A stretch of DNA of 50,139 bases from Pedosphaera sp. (GCA_028293285.1 JAQGPC010000073.1:1-50139), one strand, 5' to 3'; counted from the first letter of the stretch, positions 19,640 to 28,296 are shown. Notes: generated by a model from the sequence alone, not told the origin. Numbers and translations are program-made.

Positions 19640-19673
19640 CGCAAACAATTGCGCATTAGAAATTACACGTCAA
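19640..19673 (-). promoter_or_regulatory. LacI-type operator 4 with upstream TTGACG
   Basis: Read on the minus strand, CGCAATTGTTTGCG (19653-19640) matches the operator consensus at 13 of 14 positions. TTGACG (19673-19668) lies 14 bp upstream on the same strand. It stands 22 bp before the start codon of the binding-protein gene and would control the whole transporter-sulfatase operon. Confidence 0.72.
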
Positions 19674-19725
19674 TGGCAAATACTTTATCTTTGAATTTTC
19701 CATGAAAATTTCTCCGGACGTGCGC

Positions 19726-20730
19726 TTACGCGCTGCCATTGTGGTTCAATTGAAGCGCATGCCCGTTTCGCTTTGAGAGATTAGAGCGTGATTTGCCTTG
19801 CCAAGCCCGGCTGGCACTCAGCAATTGTTCAATTTCCTTCCTCGTCGGAGCCGAAGTCTGGGCACCTGCTCGCGTGACTGAAATGGCAGCGGCGGCATTG
19901 GCAAATTGCGCGGCATCCAGTAATGACTTGCCTTCAGCTAGCGCAACTGCCAGTGCCCCATTGAATACATCACCAGCCGCGATGGTATCGACAGCTTTCA
20001 TTTGATGGCCGGGGATCAACTGCCTGACATTTTTTCCGGCAACAAAGGCACCGCGAGCACCCATGGTGAGAATTACATTCTGCACGCCACTTGCGAGAAG
20101 CTTCTCGGCAGCTTTCGCCGCGTCCGCTTCGTTGGTAACTTTCAAGCCGGTGAGCAATTCCGCTTCGCTTTCGTTGGGAGTCAAAACGTAAACGTGCGCA
20201 AGTAAACTATTGGGCAATACTTGCGCAGGAGCTGGATTCAGGATGACCCGCACTCCTGCTTTGGCTGCAATTTCGGCCGCCATCTCAACGGTCTTCAATG
20301 GAGTTTCCAATTGCAGCACCAGCACGCTGGCGTTGCGCAGGACTGGGCCGGCCTTTTTCACATCCGCCGGAGCCAACCTGCCGTTTGCTCCGGAAGCCAC
20401 CGCGATGCTGTTTTCACCATCCTGGCCTACGAAAATCAGCGCCACTCCTGACGGAGATTGGGGATCGCGAACGATAAAATCCACGTTGATTCCCTCGGCG
20501 ATAAACTGCGAAATGGCAGTTTCTCCCAACACATCCTTGCCCACGCGGGCAATAAAAGTCACCTTTCCTCCGGCACGGGCAGCGCCTACTGCCTGATTCG
20601 CTCCTTTACCGCCCGCAGCACTGGTGAATTCCCCGCCCAGAACAGTTTCACCCGATTTCGGGATGCGTTTCACCCGGATTACCATATCGGTATTTGAACT
20701 GCCGAGGACGAGAATGGAATTCCTGGCCAT
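19726..20730 (-). CDS. rbsK: ribokinase-like PfkB-family sugar kinase
   Basis: 334 residues, slightly longer than E. coli RbsK (309). It has the PfkB signatures G-G-K-G-A-N-Q near residues 40-46 and A-A-G-D254-V-F-N-G, where Asp254 is the catalytic base. Overall it resembles ribokinase: S-S-N-T-D-M near the start and N-P-A-P-A in the middle. It would phosphorylate the imported sugar in the cytoplasm. It lies between lacI and the transport operon with no operator directly in front, so it is probably co-transcribed with lacI (112 bp gap). The gene symbol reflects family resemblance; the true sugar could be a pentose other than ribose. Confidence 0.88.
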   Translation of the reverse strand: MARNSILVLGSSNTDMVIRVKRIPKSGETVLGGEFTSAAGGKGANQAVGAARAGGKVTFIARVGKDVLGETAISQFIAEGINVDFIVRDPQSPSGVALIFVGQDGENSIAVASGANGRLAPADVKKAGPVLRNASVLVLQLETPLKTVEMAAEIAAKAGVRVILNPAPAQVLPNSLLAHVYVLTPNESEAELLTGLKVTNEADAAKAAEKLLASGVQNVILTMGARGAFVAGKNVRQLIPGHQMKAVDTIAAGDVFNGALAVALAEGKSLLDAAQFANAAAAISVTRAGAQTSAPTRKEIEQLLSASRAWQGKSRSNLSKRNGHALQLNHNGSA

Positions 20731-20842
20731 ATAAAATTTAAAATCGAGCTGCTGTCGTGCTAAATTGTCATGCCAATCATTTCAGTGGCATGGAAACATC
20801 TTGGGTTTCGGAGATTTCACTTTCATTCCGGTTGTCACCAAC

Positions 20843-21958
20843 TCAGTTGGAAGGCGACTCCAACCGTTTGACTGATTTCCTCTTAATCAACGTGGTGGGG
20901 AGCAGAATGCCTCCCTTGGTCTGCCCGCGTGATGATTGAATTTGGTCAAAAAGTAATTTGACGGCAACTTCCCCCATTTCAGAGTAGGATTGCGCCACGG
21001 TGGTCATAGGCGTGGCCAGATAAGCCGAATAAGGAGGATCATCGAAAGAGACAATGGAAATATCTTCCGGGACGTTTCGCTTTTCTTCCGCCAATGCCCG
21101 GATAGCTCCCAATGCATTCAGATTACATAACGACAGAATTGCCTTCACGTCGGGCTGGGTTTTAAGCAACAGTTTGGTTTCGATATACCCGCTTTGTTCG
21201 GTAAAACTGTCGCCCACAATTAAGGTTTCATCCACCGGGATATGATGCTTGGTCAAAGCTTCTTTATAACCGCGGACGCGGAATTCATTCGGAGAAGTAT
21301 GCCGCAACCCTTGCAAGCAAGCGATCCGGCGATGACCATTTTCAATCAGTAATTCAGTGGCCTGTTTTGCGCCGGAGACGTTGTCCGAACTCACGTAAGG
21401 CAATGGTAGCTCAGGATAAAAGCGGTCCACCAAAACTATGGGTAATCTCCCGCCCACATATTCCGCCAAATGATCCGTGGATTGTCCGACGGGACAAAGC
21501 ACCACTCCTTCGACATTCCGACTTTGGAGCAGCCCAAGCGATTGGATTTCCAGTTCTGTGCTGTCCTGGCTGTCGCACAAAATGACCGAGTAACCGTGCT
21601 TGCGCGTGCCAAGTGTTGCCTGTTGCGCGATGCCGGCAAAAAATGGATTTGAAATATCTGGAATCACCAATCCAATGGTTAAGGTTTTTTTCAACCTTAA
21701 TCCGCGCGCAAGCTGGTTGGGAACAAAATCCAGTTCTTTGGCGAGTTTACGGACTGCCGTTTCTGTTTTTTTACTAATGCGGTAACGACTGGCTTGGCCG
21801 GTTAAAACTCGTGAAATGGTAGTGACAGAAACTCCCGATTCGTGGGCTATACGCTTAAGGGTAGGTTGGGTATTTGTGGATGCCAGAGAAGAAGAATGTG
21901 GCTGAGACGTTGTGCTCGTCGTCGATGTAGCGCTATCAATGTCCTTTTTATTGATCAT
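20843..21958 (-). CDS. LacI-family transcriptional regulator
   Basis: 371 residues. A Ser/Thr-rich leader of about 30 residues precedes the LacI helix-turn-helix (residues about 33-53, A-H-E-S-G-V-S-V-T-T-I-S-R-V-L), the hinge region N-Q-L-A-R-G-L-R, and a periplasmic-binding-protein-like effector domain starting IGLVIPDISNPFFA. The effector is probably a sugar or sugar phosphate from the pathway. It is the natural candidate to bind the five palindromes in this window, including operator 5 in front of its own gene, which suggests autoregulation. The long Ser/Thr leader is unusual; an internal start is possible but none has clear support. Confidence 0.93.
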   Translation of the reverse strand: MINKKDIDSATSTTSTTSQPHSSSLASTNTQPTLKRIAHESGVSVTTISRVLTGQASRYRISKKTETAVRKLAKELDFVPNQLARGLRLKKTLTIGLVIPDISNPFFAGIAQQATLGTRKHGYSVILCDSQDSTELEIQSLGLLQSRNVEGVVLCPVGQSTDHLAEYVGGRLPIVLVDRFYPELPLPYVSSDNVSGAKQATELLIENGHRRIACLQGLRHTSPNEFRVRGYKEALTKHHIPVDETLIVGDSFTEQSGYIETKLLLKTQPDVKAILSLCNLNALGAIRALAEEKRNVPEDISIVSFDDPPYSAYLATPMTTVAQSYSEMGEVAVKLLFDQIQSSRGQTKGGILLPTTLIKRKSVKRLESPSN

Positions 21959-22530
21959 TTGCCATTATTAACGATTTTCTCTTAAAACAATCGTTTGCGC
22001 AAAACGTCTTTGATGTCAATATTTAAATCCAGAGAAGCTGGGTAAGGGTAATTTTCGATAACCGGGCACGGAATTCGGTGGTGGAGCGTGGATGGTAGAG
22101 AATGGCACTTCTTTGAAAAACCTCCTGAATTAAACGCGGCGTATCAAAGAATTTGAACCTTGTATCAGGCACAATCATTAGATGAGACACCATGGCGTTG
22201 GGCTTGCTTTCGGCTTGGCTAATGGTTAATTGGGGTAAGCAACAGCATTGGGCTTGGCTTTTGTCCTCTGGTGTGGTCATGGCACTGGCCATTCAAATTA
22301 GCTTACGGTGATGCTAATAATTCCGGCGGTAATGGTTGGGTTCCTACTTTTTTCCTGGGCGAAGCGCGTCGGGCCGTGGCGACGTGAGATATTACTACGA
22401 GCGAAAGGGCCAATTATTCTCTTCAGCGTCATCAACGAGTGTCAACGATTTGTTATAACTTTTCGTTATGACTCGCCCTTTTAGAAAAAGGCAGATAGCA
22501 AAGAAGTCATTGATTTTCATTGAGGATGGT
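21959..22530. other. non-coding gap between lacI and tRNA-Val
   Basis: About 570 bases. The part next to lacI holds operator 5. The rest shows no gene I can support: an 89-codon minus-strand frame (22023-22292) has no recognisable domain or ribosome binding site. GTTATAAC and GTTATGAC stand side by side near 22455-22476, but no larger structure is evident. Confidence 0.6.
21986..22019 (-). promoter_or_regulatory. LacI-type operator 5 (lacI autoregulation) with TTGACA
   Basis: On the minus strand CGCAAACGATTGTT (21999-21986) matches the operator consensus at 12 of 14 positions. TTGACA (22019-22014) lies 14 bp upstream, the same spacing as at operator 4. It is 27 bp before the lacI start codon. 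Confidence 0.68.
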
Positions 22531-22601
22531 GCGCGCTGCAGGTTTCGAACCTGCGACCCCTACCGTGTGAAGGTAATGCTCTACCACTGAGCTAAGCGCG
22601 C
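22531..22601 (-). tRNA. tRNA-Val (anticodon CAC)
   Basis: The minus strand folds into a complete 71-base cloverleaf. The acceptor stem is GCGCGCT against AGCGCGC, the D stem GCTC/GAGC, the anticodon loop TTCACAC with anticodon CAC, and the T arm GCAGG-TTCGAAA-CCTGC. The discriminator base is A and no CCA is encoded. It reads the valine codon GUG. Its 3' end points towards the polysaccharide locus. Confidence 0.95.
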
Positions 22602-22652
22602 AACGGTGACAAATTAACGCCGCCCCAAAACATTTCAAGATTTTCTTGCGGG

Positions 22653-24254
22653 TCAAATCGCCTTCCGCAACACGGTGTCGCGTTGCGCCCAGGCGGGGGC
22701 GGGTTGGGGATGGTCGAGATTGTAATTCAACCCCCGGCTCTCAGGCCGTTGCAGGGCACTGTCCACAATCAACTCGGCCACGATGGCGATGTTGCGCAGT
22801 TCCAGCAAATCGCTCGTCACGGTGAAGTCCCAGTAATATTCGTCAATTTCCTCCTGCAAATTCGCGATGCGCTTTTTGGCGCGTTGCAGGCGTTTGTTCG
22901 TCCGCACGATGCCGACGTAATCCCACATCAAACGCCGGATTTCATCCCAGTTGTGCGATACCACAACCATTTCGTCGGGATTCGATGCCTTGCCCAACTG
23001 CCAGGGGGGAACGGCCACATCCACCGGAGCATGAGGTTCCATCAGGACTTTTTGCGCGGCGCGATGGGCGCATACCAATGCTTCCAAAAGTGAATTACTC
23101 GCCAGGCGATTCGCGCCGTGCAAGCCGGTGCAGGCCACTTCGCCCACGGCATACAAACCGGCGATGTCGGTTTCGCCATCGACATTGGTTTTTACGCCGC
23201 CGCATTGATAATGCGCGGCGGGCACCACGGGAATCGGTTCCTTGGTAATATCAATGCCGTATTTCAGGCAGGTGGAATAGATATTGGGAAAACGATCGAT
23301 GATGAATCGCGCCGGTTTGTTCGTAATGTCGAGATGCACATAAGCCGCACCGGTGCGCTTCATCTCGCTGTCAATCGCACGCGCCACCACATCGCGTTGC
23401 GCCAGCGATTTGAGCGGATGATACTTGTCCATGAACTCCACCCCGTCGATGGTCTTGAGCACACCGCCTTCCCCGCGCACGGCTTCGCTGATGAGAAACG
23501 ACTTCGCCTTGGGATGGAATAAACAGGTAGGATGAAACTGGATGAACTCCATGTTCGCCACCGCCGCGCCTGCGCGATAAGCCATGGCAACACCATCGCC
23601 GGTCGCGATGTCAGGATTCGTCGTGTAGAGATAAACTTTGCCGCAACCGCCAGTCGCCATCAATACGACCGGGGCTTCATACGTTTCAACCTGCCCGGTT
23701 GCCTTGTCCAAGACGTAAACTCCGAGGCAGCGATTCGGTCCGGGCTTGCCGAGTTTGTGACTGGTAATCAGATCGATGACGAAATGATTTTCAAAAATAT
23801 CAATATTCGGCTGCTCAGCCACGGCCGCGAGCAACGCTCTTTCAATCTCCCGCCCCGTTACATCTTTTGCGTGCAGGATACGTCGCTTGGAATGGCCGCC
23901 TTCCTTGCCCAAGTCCAACTCGCGGCGGCCATCGGATGCGGGAACTTCGCGCTCGGAAAACTTCATGCCCAGCTCGATCAATTCGGCAATGCGCGCCGGG
24001 CCTTCCTGAACAATAGTTCGCACCACGTTTTCGTTGCACAATCCAGCACCCGATTCCAGGGTGTCGCGCACGTGCATTTCAACGGAATCTTCCTTGCTCG
24101 TGACGGCGGCAATTCCGCCCTGGGCATAGTTGGTGTTCGACTCGGCGCGATTTTTCTTGGTGATGATCGCGACCTTGCCCTTCGCGGCGACATTCAACGC
24201 GAATGTCAGTCCGGCGACGCCGCTGCCAAGAACCAGAAAGTCGTATTGTTTCAT
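22653..24254 (-). CDS. nadB: L-aspartate oxidase
   Basis: 533 residues from the ATG at 24254; the frame runs 17 codons further upstream, but Met at 24254 starts directly at the FAD fold. FAD-binding G-S-G-V-A-G (residues 10-15), N-Y-A-Q-G-G-I, the H-P-T substrate-loop region, and [15 protein letters not shown] mark the aspartate oxidase/succinate dehydrogenase flavoprotein group. The spacing and the absence of other sdh genes favour NadB. It oxidises L-aspartate to iminoaspartate, the first step of de novo NAD synthesis. nadA and nadC are not in the window. Its neighbour panC (80 bp upstream) belongs to CoA synthesis. Confidence 0.93.
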   Translation of the reverse strand: MKQYDFLVLGSGVAGLTFALNVAAKGKVAIITKKNRAESNTNYAQGGIAAVTSKEDSVEMHVRDTLESGAGLCNENVVRTIVQEGPARIAELIELGMKFSEREVPASDGRRELDLGKEGGHSKRRILHAKDVTGREIERALLAAVAEQPNIDIFENHFVIDLITSHKLGKPGPNRCLGVYVLDKATGQVETYEAPVVLMATGGCGKVYLYTTNPDIATGDGVAMAYRAGAAVANMEFIQFHPTCLFHPKAKSFLISEAVRGEGGVLKTIDGVEFMDKYHPLKSLAQRDVVARAIDSEMKRTGAAYVHLDITNKPARFIIDRFPNIYSTCLKYGIDITKEPIPVVPAAHYQCGGVKTNVDGETDIAGLYAVGEVACTGLHGANRLASNSLLEALVCAHRAAQKVLMEPHAPVDVAVPPWQLGKASNPDEMVVVSHNWDEIRRLMWDYVGIVRTNKRLQRAKKRIANLQEEIDEYYWDFTVTSDLLELRNIAIVAELIVDSALQRPESRGLNYNLDHPQPAPAWAQRDTVLRKAI

Positions 24255-24265
24255 GTTAAAAGGTT

Positions 24266-24334
24266 TAACAACCAAGGCACAAAGACGCAAAGTGATGAAT
24301 TCCAATCATGATTTCGCTTTGCGCCTTCGTTGTT
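24266..24334. repeat. inverted copies of an AACAACnAAGGCnC-type intergenic repeat
   Basis: Between panC and nadB, AACAACCAAGGCAC plus AAAGACGCAAAG (24267-24292) faces CTTTGCGCCTTCGTTGTT (24317-24333), whose reverse complement is AACAACGAAGGCGCAAAG. A related copy occurs near 36420 (AACAACGAAGACGCTAAG). Similar short repeats are scattered between genes in several environmental bacterial groups; function unknown. Confidence 0.6.
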
Positions 24335-25201
24335 CTATAATCTCGCATTATCAATCAATCTCGTCCTGCCCACAAACACCGCCAGTGCCATCTGGGTTCC
24401 ACAACTCACCTGCGTGACGGGTTGTAATGTTTGCGGATCAAAAAATTCAATGTAATCCACCCGTGCTGCCGGGTGTTGTGAAATCAATTTGAAGAGGTTC
24501 GCCCGCAATTTGTTTGCCGCGAGCGACTGCTTCGAGCTCTTGACTGCTTGTTGGGCTGCTTTAATCGCGAGTGATAAGGCCAGGGCCTGCTGGCGTTCAT
24601 CAGTGGATAAATATTTATTCCGCGAACTCATGGCTAGGCCATCCGGTTCACGATGCGTGGGGGCGACGACAATTTTCAGCGGAAAATTCAGATCGCGCAC
24701 CATGCGCTGCACCACGGCGGCTTGTTGAAAATCCTTGGCGCCGAATACCGCGACTTGCGGTTGCACGATGTTGAACAGCTTGGCCACGATGGTCGTGACG
24801 CCGCGAAAATGCGTTGGGCGCGAGACTCCTTCCATGCCGCGTGATAAAGTTTCTTCCACCACGTACGTACTATACGCCCCGATGCCATTTTGCGGATACA
24901 TCTCCTGATCTGATGGCACGAACAGCACATCCACGCCTTCCGCGCGGCAAAGTTGCTGGTCCCGCTTCAAATCGCGCGGATAGCGGGAAAGGTCTTCCTT
25001 GGGGCCGAACTGCGTCGGGTTCACGTAAATGCTTACTACTACCTTGCCGCTTTTGCCGACCATTTGTCGCGCACGCTTCACCAGACTCATGTGCCCAGCG
25101 TGCAAATAGCCCATCGTGGGCACGAAACCAACGCGCACGCCTTTGCGCTGCCAACTCTTCGCCAACTGCTGCATTCCAGCGACCGATGTAACCATTCGCA
25201 T
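24335..25201 (-). CDS. panC: pantothenate synthetase
   Basis: 288 residues from the ATG at 25201, matching the usual length of about 280; the frame continues 28 codons upstream without family support. P-T-M-G-Y-L-H-A-G-H carries the HIGH-type nucleotide motif. Y-V-N-P-T-Q-F-G-P-K-E-D, F-G-A-K-D-F-Q-Q, and S-S-R-N-K-Y-L are all PanC landmarks. It joins pantoate and beta-alanine with ATP to give pantothenate, a CoA precursor. Divergent from the DUF1080 gene. Confidence 0.95.
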   Translation of the reverse strand: MRMVTSVAGMQQLAKSWQRKGVRVGFVPTMGYLHAGHMSLVKRARQMVGKSGKVVVSIYVNPTQFGPKEDLSRYPRDLKRDQQLCRAEGVDVLFVPSDQEMYPQNGIGAYSTYVVEETLSRGMEGVSRPTHFRGVTTIVAKLFNIVQPQVAVFGAKDFQQAAVVQRMVRDLNFPLKIVVAPTHREPDGLAMSSRNKYLSTDERQQALALSLAIKAAQQAVKSSKQSLAANKLRANLFKLISQHPAARVDYIEFFDPQTLQPVTQVSCGTQMALAVFVGRTRLIDNARL

Positions 25202-25287
25202 GCCAGCAAATTGGTGTACCGGCCCGGAACTATCAATATTATTGTCATTTCGGCCGCCACGAGTTAGAACATTCCTACAATCCAATT

Positions 25288-25977
25288 ATGAAAAGAATCT
25301 CTCTCAGTTTCTCACTCGCGTTGGCGATGCTGGCCTCGGCCACGTGCATCCATGCCCAAACCGATCCCGGCAAGACGCTTCCTGAGAAGCCGGACAAGAA
25401 AGGCTGGATCAAACTGTTCGACGGCAAGACGCTCAGCGGTTGGACTGCACCAGATGCCGGTCAATGGTCAATCAAGGACGGCATTTTGGTCGGACAGGGG
25501 CCGGTCAGTCATTTGTTCAGTCCCAATACGTACACGAATTTGGAATTTAAATCCGAAGTGAAGCTGAACCACAGCGGCAACAGCGGCATGTATTTCCGCG
25601 CGGCGCTCGGCAAGGGCTGGCCAAAGGGTTATGAATCGCAGGTTGAAAATACGAGCCCTGATCCGCAGAAGACGGGCAGCTTGTATAACTTCCACAAAAT
25701 TACCGAGCAATTGGTGCAGGACGATACCTGGTGGACTGAGCATATCATTGCCATCGGCAATCACATCATCATCAAGGTGAACGACAAAATCGTTACTGAC
25801 TTCATTGATGAGAAGAATACCTATATGTCAGGTCACCTCGCCTTTCAGCAACACAATCAAGGCAGTGAAGTGATGTTCCGCAATCCGATGGTCAAGCGTC
25901 TGCCGGATGATGAAAAGAAAGCCTGGGCCCTGGCGAAGAAGGACATGCCAGACATTAAGATGGCGGAAGCGAAGTAA
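25288..25977 (+). CDS. exported DUF1080 (concanavalin-like, 3-keto-disaccharide hydrolase family) protein
   Basis: 229 residues with signal peptide MKRISLSFSLALAMLASATCIHA. The body fits DUF1080: F-D-G-K-T-L-S-G-W near the start, S-G-N-S-G-M-Y-F-R, and a final L-A-F-Q-Q-H-N-Q-G-S strand. DUF1080 proteins are abundant in Planctomycetes and Verrucomicrobia. Some act on 3-keto-glycosides, others are only glycan-binding folds. No sugar-specific prediction is justified. A strong terminator follows 23 bp downstream. Confidence 0.9.
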   Translation: MKRISLSFSLALAMLASATCIHAQTDPGKTLPEKPDKKGWIKLFDGKTLSGWTAPDAGQWSIKDGILVGQGPVSHLFSPNTYTNLEFKSEVKLNHSGNSGMYFRAALGKGWPKGYESQVENTSPDPQKTGSLYNFHKITEQLVQDDTWWTEHIIAIGNHIIIKVNDKIVTDFIDEKNTYMSGHLAFQQHNQGSEVMFRNPMVKRLPDDEKKAWALAKKDMPDIKMAEAK

Positions 25978-26000
25978 GATTTAGCAAAAGCTTAAAACAA

Positions 26001-26030
26001 AAAACGCGAAGGTGAAAACCTTCGCGTTTT
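26001..26030. terminator. bidirectional rho-independent terminator
   Basis: AAAACGCGAAGGT (26001-26013), loop GAAA, then ACCTTCGCGTTTT (26018-26030): a perfect 13-bp stem with A- and T-runs at either side. It serves the convergent DUF1080 gene and glutaredoxin-like gene. Confidence 0.9.
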
Positions 26031-26052
26031 GCTTTAAATAGATACAGTTTGC

Positions 26053-26391
26053 TTAGCGCTTGAACTGGAGCGGAGAGGCTTGCGGCATTTCGTGGGCGCA
26101 AGGTTGGTTCGTGGGCGCATCGGGAGTGCGGTCGTTTGAGCCGACGAGATTATTGGCCAACAGGTAGGCTTCGACTTCTTCGCCGCTGATGTCGGGCAGC
26201 ATCTTGCCATTGACTTCGACGCAGGGGCTGAGCATCTGGCCGCTCTTTTCGATCATTTCCTGGCGTTGCAAAGGATCGTTGATGATGTCGCGGTCTTCAA
26301 AAGGCAGGTCATATTTGCGCATGATGGCGCGCACGCCCTGGCTCCAGCCACAGGAGGGTTTCAGATAAGCAATAATCTTCGGTTTATTCAT
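26053..26391 (-). CDS. glutaredoxin-like protein
   Basis: 112 residues with a thioredoxin fold typical of glutaredoxins: YLKPSCGWS near residue 10, where C14 with Trp and Ser gives a CGWS (monothiol-like) active site, then a conserved S-P-C-V-E-V-N-G region with the cis-Pro and a C-terminal helix. It is probably a cytoplasmic redox or Fe-S handling protein. It has a poorly conserved tail after residue 85. Confidence 0.87.
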   Translation of the reverse strand: MNKPKIIAYLKPSCGWSQGVRAIMRKYDLPFEDRDIINDPLQRQEMIEKSGQMLSPCVEVNGKMLPDISGEEVEAYLLANNLVGSNDRTPDAPTNQPCAHEMPQASPLQFKR

Positions 26392-26496
26392 AAATCAAAT
26401 CTGTTACTACACTGCCATACCTGCCGTATTTAGCAATACCTTCCTTTGAAGGGAAATGCTCGACGGCAACGCTTATTATTCAATATCATCCGTGCG

Positions 26497-27612
26497 ATGC
26501 CGCTAACTGTCCTAATTGTTCCCGATAAATTCAAAGGTTCTTTGACGGCGCAGGAGGCTGCCGAGGCGATTGCCCGTGGCTGGCGTAAGAGCCGGCGCGC
26601 GGACACGTTGGAATTGCTGCCGATGAGCGATGGCGGGGATGGATTTGGGGAAATCATCAGCGGCATGCTCGATACCGAAGTCCAGACGGTCGAAACGGTT
26701 GATGCCGCGCATCGCCCCTGCTCTGCTCAATGGTGGTGGGATGCCAAAAGCAAAACGGCCATCATCGAAGCGGCGCGAATCAATGGGCTGGCCAAGTTGC
26801 CGCCCGGCAAGTTTCATCCGTTCGATCTGGATACGTTTGGACTGGGAGCCGCCATTCGCGCGGCTTCCGCCAAGGGAGCGAAGCGTTGCCTGATTGGCAT
26901 CGGCGGCAGCGCCACGAATGATGCGGGCTTTGGATTGGCCCGGGCATTGGGTTGGGAATTTGATGATGCGGAGGGGAATGAAATCAAGAGTTGGTCCCAA
27001 TTGCATCTACTCGAAAAGTTTTTCGCTCCCAAAAAGAAGCATTGGTTTGAGGAGACGACCGTGGCGGTGGATGTGCAAAATGTTTTGTTGGGAACACAAG
27101 GATGCACCCGCGTTTACGGTCCACAAAAAGGACTGACCAAGGCGGATTTCGCACACGCGGAAGCTTGCCTGCGGCGATTGGCGATGGTGAGCAAAAGGGA
27201 TCTTACCCGTGATTATGCCTCGGAACCTGGCGCGGGCGCGGCGGGTGGTTTGGGTTTTGGTTTGCGCTGTTTTTTGGGGGCGCGCTTGCAGGCGGGATTT
27301 GATGTGTTTACGCGCCATGCCAAGCTGGGAAGTCGCATTCATGCGGCGGACGTGATTATCACAGGCGAAGGGGCCATCGATAAATCGACTTTGATGGGCA
27401 AAGGGGTGGGCCAAATTGCGCAATGGTGTCGCAAGTTGAAGCAGCCGTGCATCGGTCTCGCCGGGATGGTGGCGAATCAGAAGCAAATGAACGGATGCTT
27501 TACGCAAACGCATGGGATGACTGACATCACGACGGAGGAAAAGGCCAAGGCGAAGCCTGCGGAGTGGTTGGGGAAATTGGCGGAAGAGGTGGCGCGGGGA
27601 TGGGTGGAATGA
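26497..27612 (+). CDS. glycerate kinase (type I, GlxK/GarK family)
   Basis: 371 residues from the ATG at 26497, the first Met that begins the family (L-T-V-L-I-V-P-D-K-F-K-G-S-L); the frame is open 17 codons further upstream. I-G-I-G-G-S-A-T-N-D-A-G, G-A-G-A-A-G-G-L-G and T-G-E-G-A-I-D are standard signatures. It phosphorylates glycerate to 2-phosphoglycerate with ATP. It stands alone on this strand. Confidence 0.93.
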   Translation: MPLTVLIVPDKFKGSLTAQEAAEAIARGWRKSRRADTLELLPMSDGGDGFGEIISGMLDTEVQTVETVDAAHRPCSAQWWWDAKSKTAIIEAARINGLAKLPPGKFHPFDLDTFGLGAAIRAASAKGAKRCLIGIGGSATNDAGFGLARALGWEFDDAEGNEIKSWSQLHLLEKFFAPKKKHWFEETTVAVDVQNVLLGTQGCTRVYGPQKGLTKADFAHAEACLRRLAMVSKRDLTRDYASEPGAGAAGGLGFGLRCFLGARLQAGFDVFTRHAKLGSRIHAADVIITGEGAIDKSTLMGKGVGQIAQWCRKLKQPCIGLAGMVANQKQMNGCFTQTHGMTDITTEEKAKAKPAEWLGKLAEEVARGWVE

Positions 27613-27698
27613 GTAGATACCAAGGTTCACTCATCAGGTGTTTGGGCGATTAAGCGTGTCTCGTACTACTATATGGTTTAGTGTTTGATAGCATTGAA

Positions 27699-27714
27699 GC
27701 GGCGTGAACGCCGC
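27699..27714. repeat. short hairpin repeat, REP-like
   Basis: GCGGCG, loop TGAA, CGCCGC, followed by GCTCCG. It belongs to the hairpin type with a CCGCGCTCC tail also seen at about 36134 and 36270. Confidence 0.6.
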
Positions 27715-27813
27715 GCTCCGCTGAGTGTTGCCAGCGCGACCTTTACAATTCCTTAACAATTCTCCTTCCGGGCAATAGAATATCTTTACATTCCCCTGCT
27801 CCAATGAGGGCAG

Positions 27814-28296
27814 ATGAATGCAACGATTACGCCAACCATCCTGATGGTAAATGATAATTCCTCGGACGTGGAATTCCTGGCGCTGGCGGTAAAGCGGAGC
27901 GGTTTGGCCGCGCAGGTGATCCCGGTGAGGGACGTGGCGGCGGCCAAAAGTTATTTGCTTGGCGAGGGAGCGTTCGCGGACCGCGCGGCGTTTCCTGAAC
28001 CGTATATGGTGGTGCTGGATTCGCAGCTTCCCAAAACTTCCGACCCTGATCTGATTTTGTGGATTCGCCATCAGGTGGCTTTTGAAAAGTTGCCAATCGT
28101 CGTCAATAATGATGACGGCAATCTTGCGTTACGCGGCGAGTTGTATCAAAAGGGAGCTAATTTTATTTTCAAGAGGACCGGTGAATTGGGACAGCTTGCT
28201 CATAACCTGCTAACGGTTCATAAGGTCTGGCAGCAGCTTGGCATCATTTGCATCCAATCGCTTATTGAAACGGGGTTGCACGCTCACCAAGGCTGA
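27814..28296 (+). CDS. degenerate response-regulator receiver domain protein
   Basis: 160 residues, a stand-alone receiver domain of the Rcp1/cyanobacterial-like type. The phospho-acceptor D69 (V-V-L-D) and Lys120 (I-F-K-R) are present. The acidic pair is N13-D14 instead of D-D and the Thr/Ser switch position is replaced by Asn (I-V-V-N-N-D). Thus phosphorylation may be weak or different. No histidine kinase is nearby. Phosphorylated state and partner cannot be predicted. Confidence 0.78.
   Translation: MNATITPTILMVNDNSSDVEFLALAVKRSGLAAQVIPVRDVAAAKSYLLGEGAFADRAAFPEPYMVVLDSQLPKTSDPDLILWIRHQVAFEKLPIVVNNDDGNLALRGELYQKGANFIFKRTGELGQLAHNLLTVHKVWQQLGIICIQSLIETGLHAHQG

Noticed and set aside
20731-20842. 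operator in front of the ribokinase-like gene
   Set aside because: No CGCAA...TTGCG palindrome found; co-transcription with lacI is simpler.
22023-22292. 89-codon minus-strand frame between lacI and tRNA-Val
   Set aside because: No domain, no ribosome binding site, and no neighbour support; left as non-coding.
23532-24311. 259-codon plus-strand frame
   Set aside because: Antisense to nadB, with no family signature.
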